NCBI GenBank assembly: GCA_963839285.1 | Contig: CAWIUN010000010.1 | Span: 78,690-142,689, forward strand | Origin: DASSSQ01 sp963839285 | GTDB taxonomy: Bacteria; Actinomycetota; Thermoleophilia; Gaiellales; Gaiellaceae | Direction: 5' to 3' | Length of the DNA stretch: 64,000 nucleotides | Part shown: positions 8,008 to 16,017 of the stretch, piece by piece | Numbering within the stretch: position 1 is the stretch's first letter | How the letters are laid out: every line of letters starts with the position of its first letter | Translations under genes and position numbers: made by a program | The notes under the pieces: model-generated | What the model was told of the DNA's origin: nothing | Databases searched by the model: none | What the model saw: only the letters and a program-made list of their open reading frames with translations

Positions 8008-8050
8008 TGTCGGCAGATCCGGGGATGCCGGCCTCCCCCGTCGGGGGGAG
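8008..8050 (+). promoter_or_regulatory. Bipartite motif, copy 3, in a divergent intergenic region
   Basis: TGTCGGC at 8008-8014 and TCCCCCGTCGGGGGGAG at 8034-8050, offset again 26 bp. It sits between divergent paralogs D (start 7971) and E (start 8097), so one site can serve both. Confidence 0.65.
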
Positions 8051-8096
8051 AGCGCGCCGTTCAAGGAGTCGACCGCCGGCTGCCGATCCGTTCCCC

Positions 8097-8474
8097 GTGA
8101 GGCGTTCCCGGCGACCGCTGCTCCTCGCCGTCGGCGTCGTCGCCGCCTGCGCGATCGCCGGCGGGGCCGCCGGCCGGGCCCTGACGGCCGCGATCCCGTC
8201 CTGGGGGACGACCCGGGCGGGCGCGGGATCGCAGCCGATCGGCTCCTACGCCGTCTCGAACATCGCCTACAACCTGAACGCGACCGCGCCGCAGTCGATC
8301 GACTCGGTCACGTTCACGCTGACGCCGGCCACGGCGGCGAGCGTCAAGATCCGGCTCGACGGCAGCTGGTACTCGTGCTCGAGCGGCGGCTCGATCACGT
8401 GCTCGACGACGAGCCCGCAGGCGCAGGCCGCGAGCGCCTGGAACACGAACCTGACCGTGGTGGCGGTGCAGTGA
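8097..8474 (+). CDS. Small secreted protein, paralog E of the SipW cassette
   Basis: GTG at 8097 gives VRRSRRPLLLAVGVVAACAI, a basic start plus a hydrophobic segment continuing to about AAGRAL. An in-frame ATG at 8007 would add 30 residues but runs through the regulatory motif, so the GTG is preferred. The mature part has IGSYAVSNIAYNL, SIDSVTFTLTPATAASVKIRL, two Cys (YSCSSG and ITCSTT) and ends LTVVAVQ, the same block order as the other three paralogs but more diverged. It overlaps the next gene by 4 bp (GTGA). Confidence 0.74.
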   Translation: MRRSRRPLLLAVGVVAACAIAGGAAGRALTAAIPSWGTTRAGAGSQPIGSYAVSNIAYNLNATAPQSIDSVTFTLTPATAASVKIRLDGSWYSCSSGGSITCSTTSPQAQAASAWNTNLTVVAVQ

Positions 8475-8884
8475 GACGGCGCCGGCGTGACGCGACGAGG
8501 AAGCTCGTCGCCCGCGCGGCGGTCGCCGGGCTGGCGCTCGCGTCGCTCGGCCTCGGCTACACGGCGACCGCCGGGAACACGATCCCGTCGTCGAACGCGA
8601 CCAGCCAGTCCTTCGCGATCACGGCGAACTCGCTGGCGCCGCCCGAGTGCTCCGGGCTCTCGCTCTCGACCGTCGTCGCGGCGAGCGGCTCCTACACGGG
8701 GAACGGCGACGAGCTCGTCCTCGGCAGCTCCGGGAGCGACTCGATCAAGGACTTCACGCCGAACAACTGCATCGTCCTCGGCGCGGGCTCCGACAGCGTC
8801 AACCTGAAGGGCTCGCCGCAGTACTGCATCGTCAACGCGTCCGTGAACACGAACAAGTGCACGGCGGTCTGGATCAGGCCCTAG
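8471..8884 (+). CDS. Secreted Gly/Ser-rich protein with RTX-like repeats
   Basis: GTG at 8471 overlaps the preceding stop by 4 bp. Residues 1-10 are Arg-rich, followed by LVARAAVAGLALASLGLGYTATAGNT, a signal or anchor. The mature part (~105 residues) contains NGDELVLGSSGSDSIKDF and LGAGSDSVNLKGS, which resemble degenerate GGxGxDxL calcium-binding nonapeptides, and five Cys (PECSG, NNCIV, YCIV, KCTA pattern). Two near-repeats suggest a short beta-roll. Its operon partner is paralog E, so it may be part of the same surface structure; no family is recognised. Confidence 0.7.
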   Translation: MRRRRRDATRKLVARAAVAGLALASLGLGYTATAGNTIPSSNATSQSFAITANSLAPPECSGLSLSTVVAASGSYTGNGDELVLGSSGSDSIKDFTPNNCIVLGAGSDSVNLKGSPQYCIVNASVNTNKCTAVWIRP

Positions 8885-8902
8885 GGGCCCGACCTACGCG
8901 CG

Positions 8903-10054
8903 TCAGGCCTGCGGGATCCGCGCCTCGAGCGCGTTCCCGAGCGCCTCGCGCACGGGCTCGAGCTCGATCCGGTCGAGCACGTCCTGGAAGAAGCCGCGCA
9001 CGATCAGCCGCTCCGCCTCGGCGCGGGAGAGCCCGCGCGCCATCAGGTAGAAGAGCATCTCGCGGTCGACCCGCCCGAGCGTCGCGCCGTGCGTGCAGCG
9101 GACGTCGTTGGCCATGATCTCGAGCCCGGGGATCGAGTCGGCGTGCGCCGTCGGCGCGAGCAGCAGGTTGCGGTTCTCCTGGTAGGCGTTCGTCTTCTGC
9201 GCGTCGGGCTCGACCCGGATCATCCCGCGCCAGACCGTCGAGGCCGAGTCCCGCAGCGCGCCCTTGAAGGCGAAGTCCGACTCCGTGTTCGGCGCCGCAT
9301 GCTCCTGGAAGGTGTCGTAGTCGAGGTGCTGGGCGCCGTCGGCGAAGTAGGCGCCGGTGACCCGGGAGGTGGCGCCGGGGCCGTTCAGGTCGTTCTGGAT
9401 CCGCACCTTGCCCTTCTTCGAGCCGAAGCCGCCGGCGACCCAGTCGAGCTCGGCGTCGCGCGCGACCGCGGCGTGATGGGCCGCGAAGTGCCAGGTCTCG
9501 GCGGAGTAGTTCTGGATCGAGACGTACTCGAGCTTCGCCGCCTGCTCGACGTGCAGCTCGACCGCCGCGTTCGCGTAGCCCGCGAGCTCCGGCGAGGTCG
9601 AGGCGTACTCCTCGATCAGCGTGAAGCGGGAGCCCTCCTCCGCGAGCACGAGCAGCCGCCAGAAGAGCGAGCCGCCCTCGACCGAGTTCGCGATCCGCAC
9701 GTAGAGCGGCTGCTCGAGCACGACGCCGCGGGGGACGTGCACGAGCAGGCCGTGCCGCCACATGGCCGCGTTGTGGGCGCTGAACTTGTCGTCCCAGCCG
9801 ACGAGCTCGCCGAGCCGCGGGTGCGAGGGGTCGAGCCGCTCGAAGCGGATCCCCTCCGGCGCCCGCTCGATCTCGATCCCGGCCTCGCCGACGTAGGCGA
9901 CCCCGGCCGCGTCGAGCTCGAGCATCGCCTCCGGCCGCGCGACCTGCGTCGCCCCGTTCGCCGAGAAGGCGTCGGGGTCGAAGCCCTGCAGGTCGGTGAA
10001 CCGCCAGGACTCGTCGGACGTCGTCGGCAGCGGGATCGCGCGGTAGCGCTCCAC
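8903..10054 (-). CDS. sufD: SufD, Fe-S assembly scaffold subunit
   Basis: 383 residues, SufB/SufD family. It shows YRAIPLPTTSDESWRFTDL at the N-terminus and the right-handed beta-helix core, with AANDVRCTHGATLGRVD-type sequence (MANDVRCTHGATLGRVDREMLFYLMARGLSRAEAE in outline) and GFFQDVLDRI near the end. SufD pairs with SufB and is charged by SufC ATP hydrolysis. GTG start at 10054. Between it and sufB is a 44-bp copy of the sufB 3' end. Its stop faces the cassette gene ending at 8884, 18 bp away. Confidence 0.94.
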   Translation of the reverse strand: MERYRAIPLPTTSDESWRFTDLQGFDPDAFSANGATQVARPEAMLELDAAGVAYVGEAGIEIERAPEGIRFERLDPSHPRLGELVGWDDKFSAHNAAMWRHGLLVHVPRGVVLEQPLYVRIANSVEGGSLFWRLLVLAEEGSRFTLIEEYASTSPELAGYANAAVELHVEQAAKLEYVSIQNYSAETWHFAAHHAAVARDAELDWVAGGFGSKKGKVRIQNDLNGPGATSRVTGAYFADGAQHLDYDTFQEHAAPNTESDFAFKGALRDSASTVWRGMIRVEPDAQKTNAYQENRNLLLAPTAHADSIPGLEIMANDVRCTHGATLGRVDREMLFYLMARGLSRAEAERLIVRGFFQDVLDRIELEPVREALGNALEARIPQA

Positions 10055-10075
10055 CGCCGCGGCGTCACCGACCGC

Positions 10076-10119
10076 GGATCAGCCGGTTCAGCTCGACGGC
10101 GTACTCGAGCGGCAGCTCC
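10076..10119. repeat. 44-bp direct repeat, extra copy of the sufB 3' end
   Basis: Identical over 44 bp to 10166-10209, offset 90 bp. Read on the minus strand it encodes ELPLEYAVELNRLI again, followed by a short run and TGA, outside the sufB frame's stop. It fills most of the sufB-sufD spacer. Confidence 0.9.
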
Positions 10120-10136
10120 GGACCCCCGGGCCGGCG

Positions 10137-11561
10137 TCAGCCAACCGAGCCCTCCATCTGCAGCTGGATCAGCCGGTTCAGCTCGACGGCGTACTCGAGC
10201 GGCAGCTCCTTCGTGATCGGCTCGACGAAGCCCGAGACGATCATCGCGGAGGCCTCCGCCTCGGAGAGGCCGCGGCTCATCAGGTAGAAGAGCTGCTCCT
10301 CGCCGATCTTCGAGACGGTCGCCTCGTGGCCGATGTCGACCTCGTTCTCGTCGATCCGGATGTACGGGTAGGTGTCGGAGCGCGAGGCCTCGTCGAGGAT
10401 CAGCGCGTCGCAGACGACCTTCGACTTCGAGCCGGAGGCGCCCTTGGCGACCTCGAGCAGGCCGCGGTAGCCGGCGCGGCCGCCGTCCTTGGAGATCGAC
10501 TTGGAGGTGATCACCGAGGTCGTGTTCGGCGCCGTGTGCACGCACTTGCCGCCCGCGTCCTGGTGCTGGCCCTTGCCGGCGAACGCGATCGAGAGCACCT
10601 CGCCGTGCGCGCGCTCGCCCATCAGCCAGATCGCCGGGTACTTCATCGTCAGCTTCGAGCCGAGGTTGCCGTCCACCCACTCCATCGTCGCGTCCTCGTA
10701 GGCGACGGCGCGCTTGGTGACGAGGTTGTAGACGTTGTTCGACCAGTTCTGGATCGTCGTGTAGCGGCAGCGGCCGCCCTTCTTGACGACGATCTCGACG
10801 ACCGCGGAGTGCAGCGAGTCGGTCGAGTAGATCGGGGCGGTGCAGCCCTCGACGTAGTGGACGTAGGCCCCCTCGTCGACGAGGATCAGCGTCCGCTCGA
10901 ACTGGCCCATGTTCTCGGCGTTGATCCGGAAGTAGGCCTGCAGCGGCATCTCGATCGAGACGCCCGGCGGCACGTAGATGAAGGAGCCGCCCGACCAGAC
11001 CGCGGAGTTCAGCGCCGCGAACTTGTTGTCGTTCTGCGGGATCACCGTGCCGAAGTACTGCTTGAAGAGCTCCTCGTGCTCGCGCAGGGCCGTGTCGGTG
11101 TCGAGGAAGATCACGCCCTGGTTGGTCAGCTCCTCCTGGAGCTTGTGGTAGACGACCTCGGACTCGTACTGGGCGCCGACCCCGGCGAGGTACTTCTTCT
11201 CGGCCTCGGGGATGCCCAGCTTGTCCCAGGTGTCGCGGATGTCCGCCGGCAGGTCCTCCCAGCTCTTCGCCTGCTTCTCGGTCGGGCGGATGTAGTAGAA
11301 GATGTTCTCGAAGTCGATCTCGTTCAGGTTCCCGCCCCACTGCGGCAGCGGCCGGGCGAGGAAGTAGTCGAGCGAGCGGTGCCGGAACTTGCGCATCCAG
11401 TCGGGCTCGTCCTTGTGCGAGGAGATCGCGTCGACCAGCTCGTGCGAGAGGCCGCGCCCGGACTTGAAGAAGTAGTCCTCGGCGACGTGGAACCCGTACT
11501 TGATCTCGTAGTCGGAGCCGATGCCCTTGACGACCTCGGTCTCGGTCAGCTGCTCGGTCAT
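10137..11561 (-). CDS. sufB: SufB, Fe-S assembly scaffold subunit
   Basis: 474 residues, full length. The sequence holds the SufB landmarks EPDWMRKFRHRSLDYFLARP, SGGSFIYVPPGVSIEMPLQ, YVEGCTAPIYSTDSLHSAVVE (conserved Cys of the core), CRYTTIQNWSNNVYNLVTKR and the end MEGSVG. It forms SufBC2D, where the cluster is built from sulfur delivered by SufS-SufU. ATG at 11561 overlaps the sufC stop by 4 bp. Transcribed sufC-sufB-sufD. Confidence 0.96.
   Translation of the reverse strand: MTEQLTETEVVKGIGSDYEIKYGFHVAEDYFFKSGRGLSHELVDAISSHKDEPDWMRKFRHRSLDYFLARPLPQWGGNLNEIDFENIFYYIRPTEKQAKSWEDLPADIRDTWDKLGIPEAEKKYLAGVGAQYESEVVYHKLQEELTNQGVIFLDTDTALREHEELFKQYFGTVIPQNDNKFAALNSAVWSGGSFIYVPPGVSIEMPLQAYFRINAENMGQFERTLILVDEGAYVHYVEGCTAPIYSTDSLHSAVVEIVVKKGGRCRYTTIQNWSNNVYNLVTKRAVAYEDATMEWVDGNLGSKLTMKYPAIWLMGERAHGEVLSIAFAGKGQHQDAGGKCVHTAPNTTSVITSKSISKDGGRAGYRGLLEVAKGASGSKSKVVCDALILDEASRSDTYPYIRIDENEVDIGHEATVSKIGEEQLFYLMSRGLSEAEASAMIVSGFVEPITKELPLEYAVELNRLIQLQMEGSVG
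10166..10209. repeat. 44-bp direct repeat, native copy inside sufB
   Basis: This copy is inside sufB and precedes the conserved C-terminus (QLQMEGSVG), so it is the original; the copy at 10076-10119 lacks that C-terminus. Confidence 0.9.
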
Positions 11562-12325
11562 ACGGTCACCCCCTCCCAGGCTGCATAGCCCTCGGCCTCG
11601 AGCTTCTGGGCCAGCTCCGGCCCACCCTCCTCGACGATGCGTCCGCCGACGAAGACGTGCACGAAGTCCGGCTCGATGTAGTTGAGGATCCGCTGGTAGT
11701 GCGTGATCACGAGCGCGCCCATCTCGGGCCCGATCAGCTCCTGGACGCCGCCGGCGACGATGCGCAGCGCGTCGATGTCGAGCCCGGAGTCGGTCTCGTC
11801 GAGCACGGCGATCCGCGGCTTCAGCATCGCCATCTGCAGGATCTCGATCCGCTTCTTCTCGCCGCCGGAGAAGCCCTCGTTCAGGTAGCGCGCGGCCATC
11901 TCGCGCGGCACCTTCAGCTGCTCCATCGCCGTCATCAGCTCGGCGCGGAACTCCTTGACGGTGATCGGGTCGTCGACGCCGCCCGCCCGTGCCTTCCGGA
12001 CGGCGTTGATCGCCTGCCGGAGGAAGTTCGTGACGGTGACGCCCGGGATCGCGTGCGGGTACTGGAACGCGAGGAAGAGCCCGGCCTGCGCGCGCTCGTC
12101 CGCCCCGGCCTCGGTCAGGTCGCGGCCGTCCATCAGGATCCGGCCGTCGGTGATCTCGTAGGCGGGGTGCCCGGCGATCGCGTAGGCGAGCGTCGACTTG
12201 CCGGAGCCGTTCGGCCCCATGATCGCGTGCACCTGGTTCGTGTCGACCGCGAGGTCGACGCCCTTGACGATCTCGGTGCCGTCCTCGAGCGCGACGTGCA
12301 GGTTCTTCAGTTCGAGCAATGCCAC
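11558..12325 (-). CDS. sufC: SufC, ABC ATPase of Fe-S assembly
   Basis: 255 residues. Walker A IMGPNGSGKSTLAYAIAGHP, signature NEGFSGGEKKRIEILQMAML, Walker B PRIAVLDETDSGLDIDALRIV and switch His in LVITHYQRIL. It is the first gene of sufCBD. A GTG at 12325 opens VALLELKNLHV; longer in-frame starts would run through the tatA promoter side. The 154-bp divergent spacer to tatA (12326-12479) contains one short GC hairpin (GGGGC/GCCCC at 12376-12390) and presumably both promoters, but no clear -10/-35 is visible. No sufR repressor gene is present in the window. Confidence 0.95.
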   Translation of the reverse strand: MALLELKNLHVALEDGTEIVKGVDLAVDTNQVHAIMGPNGSGKSTLAYAIAGHPAYEITDGRILMDGRDLTEAGADERAQAGLFLAFQYPHAIPGVTVTNFLRQAINAVRKARAGGVDDPITVKEFRAELMTAMEQLKVPREMAARYLNEGFSGGEKKRIEILQMAMLKPRIAVLDETDSGLDIDALRIVAGGVQELIGPEMGALVITHYQRILNYIEPDFVHVFVGGRIVEEGGPELAQKLEAEGYAAWEGVTV

Positions 12326-12479
12326 GGTGGTGGTCGCCTTCCTGTCGCTCCCAGCGAGATTCTCAAGCGAAATGCGGGGCTTTCGGCCCCCGTGTCGCAG
12401 TGTAGCGGGGCGGCTCGGGCCGCCGCACCTCTCGTCTCCCCCCGTGCCGGTGGCGCCGAAACGTTGGTACCATCGCCGT

Positions 12480-12722
12480 ATGCCTGGATGGATCGGCCCC
12501 TGGGAACTGCTCATCCTGCTCGTCGTCGTCCTGCTGATCTTCGGCCCCAAGCGCCTGCCCGAGATGGGCCGCTCGCTGGGGAAGGGGATGCGCGAGTTCA
12601 AGGACTCGGTGACGGGCAAGGACGAGGAGCCGCCCGCAGAGCTCACCGCCACGCCCGCCGCCCCCGTCGAGCACGAGCCCACGCTGACCGCCTCGTCGGT
12701 CGAGCGCGACCCGAACGCCTGA
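12480..12722 (+). CDS. tatA: TatA, twin-arginine translocase pore subunit
   Basis: 80 residues: short outer N-terminus, one membrane helix WELLILLVVVLLIFGPKRLPEMGRSLGKGMREFK with the conserved FGPKRLPE hinge and amphipathic helix, then a polar tail. The ATG at 12480 begins MPGWIGPWELL. With tatC 6 bp downstream it forms a minimal TatA-TatC system; no tatB is present here. Confidence 0.93.
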   Translation: MPGWIGPWELLILLVVVLLIFGPKRLPEMGRSLGKGMREFKDSVTGKDEEPPAELTATPAAPVEHEPTLTASSVERDPNA

Positions 12723-12728
12723 CGCGGA

Positions 12729-13490
12729 ATGCGGCTGCCGCGGCGCCTTCGCCACGGTGAGGAGGCGACGCTCGTCGAGCACCTCGACGAGCTCCGCACG
12801 CGCCTGATCATCGCCCTGCTGGCGCTGGCCGCCGGCTTCTCGGTCGGCTACGCCTTCCACGCGCGGCTGATCCACTGGCTGAACGCGCCGCTGCCGGCCG
12901 GCAAGGAGCCGGTCACCTTCGGCGTCGCCGAGCCGTTCATGACCTCGTTCGTGGTCAGCCTCTACGCCGGCTTCGTGCTGGCGCTGCCGGTGATCCTCTG
13001 GCAGGTCTGGGCGTTCCTCGCGCCCGCCTTCGGGCCGCAGGCGCAGCGGACCGTCTCGGCGCTGACCGCCTTCGCGACCCTGCTCGCCGCCGGCGGCCTC
13101 CTCTTCGGCTACTTCCTCGTCCTGCCGGCCGCGGTCCACTTCCTGACCAACTTCGACTCGTCGCTCTACAACATCCAGGTGCGGGCGAAGGACTACTACT
13201 CCTTCGCCGCCCTCGTCGAGCTCGCGACCGCGGTCGTCTTCGAGGTGCCGATCGTCGTGCTCGGGCTCGTGCGGCTGCGCGTCGTCACGGCCGAGAAGCT
13301 GCGCCGGAACTGGAAGATCGGGATCGTGACGATGACCGCCGTCGCGGTCGCGCTGCCGGGCGTCGACCCGGTCACGACCTGCTTCGAGGCGGTGCCGCTG
13401 CTCGTCCTCTACGCCGGCTCGGTGGCGCTGGCCGCCGTCTTCGAGCGCCGCTGGTTCCCGGCGGGCACGCCGGCGGTCGCCGCAGAGTGA
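12729..13490 (+). CDS. tatC: TatC, twin-arginine translocase receptor
   Basis: 253 residues with six membrane helices. The substrate-recognition N-terminus reads EATLVEHLDELRTRLIIALLAL and the first outer loop has VTFGVAEPFMTSFVVSLYAG, both TatC hallmarks. A further segment YYSFAALVELATAVVFEVPIVV matches. The first residue after tatA is 6 bp away; the stop overlaps the next GTG by 4 bp. Confidence 0.94.
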   Translation: MRLPRRLRHGEEATLVEHLDELRTRLIIALLALAAGFSVGYAFHARLIHWLNAPLPAGKEPVTFGVAEPFMTSFVVSLYAGFVLALPVILWQVWAFLAPAFGPQAQRTVSALTAFATLLAAGGLLFGYFLVLPAAVHFLTNFDSSLYNIQVRAKDYYSFAALVELATAVVFEVPIVVLGLVRLRVVTAEKLRRNWKIGIVTMTAVAVALPGVDPVTTCFEAVPLLVLYAGSVALAAVFERRWFPAGTPAVAAE

Positions 13491-14792
13491 CCGGCCGCCC
13501 GACGGTCGTCTCGGCCGACTGGGTGCTGCCGGTCGAGGGGGCGCCGATCCCGGACGGCGCCGTCGCGATCGACGAGCAGGGCCGGATCGCCGCGGTCGGT
13601 GCGGCCGCCGAGCTCGGTCACGGCACCCGGTACGAGGGCGCCGCGATCGCGCCCGGCTTCGTCAACGCCCACAGCCACCTCGAGTACGCGAGCTACGCGG
13701 GCTTCGGCGACGGGCAGCCCTTCCCGGCCTGGCTGCGCACGCACATGGAGCGGAAGGCGCGGCTCGCACCCGCCGAGGCGGCCGCGATCGCCCGCCTCGG
13801 CGCCGCCGAGTGCCTCGCCTCGGGCGTGACCACGGTCGGCGACTGCAGCTACGCGGGCGCGGCGGCGGGCGCGTGCGCGGAGCTCGGCCTCCGGGCGATC
13901 GTCTATCTGGAGGTCTTCGGCGTCGGGCGCCGGGAGAGGCGCTTCGCGGAGCTGCGCGAGGGGCTCGGCGAGCTGCCCGCCTCGCGTCCGCGTCGGCGTC
14001 TCCCCGCACGCGCCCTACACCTGCGACCTCGAGCTCTACGCGGCCTGCGCCGAGCTCGGCGTGCCGGTGGCGACGCACCTCGCCGAGAGCGAGGCCGAGC
14101 TCGAGTGGTCGCGCAGCGGCGTCGGGCCGCTGCCGGACGTCCGGCCGACGTCGATCCGCGAGCTGGCCGCGGCGGGACTGCTCGGGCCCCACGTGGTCGC
14201 CGCGCACTGCGTCCACGTCGACGACGAGGAGATCGCGCTGCTCGCAGGTCACGGCGTCGGCGTCGCGCACTGCCCGCGCTCGAACGCGGTGCTCGGCTGC
14301 GGCGTCGCCCCGCTCGTGCCGCTCCGGCAGGCGGGCGTCCGCGTCGGCCTCGGCAGCGACAGCCCCGCCTCGACGCCCTCCTTCGACCTCTACGAGGAGC
14401 TGCGGGCGGCGCTCTACGCGGCCCGCGCGCGCGAGCGCGACCCGGCGGCGCTGACGGCGGAAAACGCCCTGGAGCTTGCTACTTTGGGGTCGGCGCGCGC
14501 GCTCGGTCTCGACGGCGAGACGGGCTCGCTCGCACCGGGGAAGTGGGCCGACCTGCAGGTCGTCGATCTGAGAGGCTCGCCCTTCCTTCCCTGGGAGGAT
14601 CCGACAACGGCCGTCGTGCTCGGCGGCTCCCCCGACCGCGTCGCCGCCGTCTACGTCGCCGGCGAGGCCCGATACGAGAGAGGTACGTTCGAGTGGCGAG
14701 AGGTACGCAGCACATCCGCAAGCGCCCGCGCCAGGCTTCTGGGCCTGCCCGCAAGCCCTCCCGCGGAGACGTCCGCAGAGCCCGTCGCGTAG
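13487..14792 (+). CDS. Amidohydrolase, MtaD/chlorohydrolase type (frameshifted)
   Basis: Cyclic-amidohydrolase superfamily. GTG at 13487 overlaps the tatC stop. The first part has the metal pair HSH in FVNAHSHLEY and TTVGDCSYAG. Near base 13985 the conserved reading moves to another frame and continues VSPHAPYTC, THLAESEAELEW, the metal His in AAHCVHVDDEEI, HCPRSNAVLG and the metal Asp in GLGSDSPAS, plus a C-terminal beta-sandwich strand (APGKWADLQVVDL). Together these match 5-methylthioadenosine / S-adenosylhomocysteine deaminases and related aminohydrolases. The exact substrate is not decidable. One indel restores the reading frame. Confidence 0.83.
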
Positions 14793-14803
14793 AAGAGTCG
14801 GGG

Positions 14804-15575
14804 ATGTTCTTCCCGATGCTTCGCCGCCAGGCGAAGTGGGTGTTCGTGCTGCTCGCGCTCGTCTTCGCCGGCGGCTTCGTCTTCTTCGGCGTCGGCTCCG
14901 GCCAGGGCGGCCTCGGCGACGTGCTGCAGGGCTGGCTCGGCACCGGCGGCTCGGCCGGCGGCCCCTCGATCTCGAAGCTCGAGTCGAAGACCCGCTCGAA
15001 CCCGAAGGACGCGGCCGCCTTCCACGAGCTCGCGAACGCCTACGCCGCCGACCAGCAGACCGACAAGGCGATCGCGGCGCTGCAGCGCTACACGGCGCTC
15101 CGCCCGGCGGACGCGACCGGCCTGCAGGAGCTCGCCTCCCAGTACGAGCGGAAGCTCCAGGACGTCAGCACCCGCGCGACGAACGACCCCGCGCTCTACG
15201 CCGGCGTCGACACCTCGCTCTTCACGCCCGCGTCGACGACGCCGCTCGGCCAGGCCTACGCCAGCACGAGCGCGCTCGGCGACCCGATCAACACGGCGCT
15301 CCAGTCGCTCGCCGACGCAGAAGCAGAGCGAGTACCAGCAGCAGCTCTCGACCGTCGCGCAGAAGCAGGAGCAGACCTACGAGAAGCTCGTCCGGCTCGA
15401 CCCGACCGACCCGGCGACCCAGTTCCAGCTGGCCCGGGCGGCGCAGTACCTCGGGGACACCGCGACGGCGATCGCCGCCTACAAGCAGGCGAAGAAGCTC
15501 GACCCTGCCTCGTACGGGACCTACGCCGACCAGGCGCTGAAGGCGCTGCAGCCGGCACCTGCGCCGAAGAAGTAG
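14804..15575 (+). CDS. Membrane-anchored TPR protein (frameshifted)
   Basis: ATG at 14804 gives MFFPMLRRQAKWVFVLLALV, one N-terminal membrane helix, then a Gly-rich spacer and TPR units (PKDAAAFHELANAYAADQQT, KAIAALQRYTALRPADATGL). Near 15315 the conserved reading shifts: the continuation EYQQQLSTVAQKQEQTYEKL and a last TPR (DPATQFQLARAAQYLGDT) end in a PAPAPKK tail at 15575. It is probably an exported or membrane-bound scaffold; no specific partner is evident. Gene order amidohydrolase-TPR-STAS suggests co-transcription. Confidence 0.75.
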
Positions 15576-15630
15576 CCGACCCCGTTAGACTCCGCCGCGA
15601 GTCACGAGCCCGCGACCGGGGGGAACTGGA

Positions 15631-15996
15631 ATGAACTTCGACATCAAGACGGAGCAGCTGGCAGACGACGCGTACGTGATCTCGCTGGCAGGCGAAGTCG
15701 ACCTGTACACGGCGCCCGAGTTCAAGCAGCAGCTCCTCGAGGTGATCGCGCAGGGCGCCAGGCAGGTGATCGTCGACTTCAGCTCGACGACCTTCATCGA
15801 CTCGACGACCCTCGGCGTCCTCGTCGGCGGCGTCAAGCGGCTGCGCGGCAACGACGGCCAGCTGACGCTGGTCTGCAGCGACCGCAACATCACGAAGATC
15901 TTCGAGATCACCGGGCTCGACCGCGTCTTCACGATCTACCCGACCCGCGAGGAGGCCGTCGAGAAGCTCGACGGCGTCTCGCAGCCCCCCGCCTAG
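15631..15996 (+). CDS. STAS-domain anti-sigma factor antagonist
   Basis: 121 residues, a single STAS domain. Strand ISLAGEVDLYTAPEFKQQLL, the phosphorylatable-Ser loop FIDSTTLGVLVGG, and LVCSDRNITKIFEITGLDRVF at the end. SpoIIAA/RsbV-type: unphosphorylated protein binds an anti-sigma kinase and frees the sigma factor. No cognate RsbW kinase or group IV sigma lies next to it. GGGGGAACT precedes the ATG. Confidence 0.9.
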   Translation: MNFDIKTEQLADDAYVISLAGEVDLYTAPEFKQQLLEVIAQGARQVIVDFSSTTFIDSTTLGVLVGGVKRLRGNDGQLTLVCSDRNITKIFEITGLDRVFTIYPTREEAVEKLDGVSQPPA

Positions 15997-16017
15997 ACTC
16001 CGCCGCAGATCGCGTCA

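Noticed and set aside
5313..8050. The bipartite motif as a cyclic-di-GMP or other known riboswitch
   Set aside because: No match to conserved riboswitch cores; stems do not covary among the three copies and two of the three associated genes read the other strand.
12376..12390. GGGGC-TTTCG-GCCCC hairpin between sufC and tatA
   Set aside because: It lies between divergent promoters, so it cannot be a terminator for either gene; the stem is only 5 bp and may be chance.
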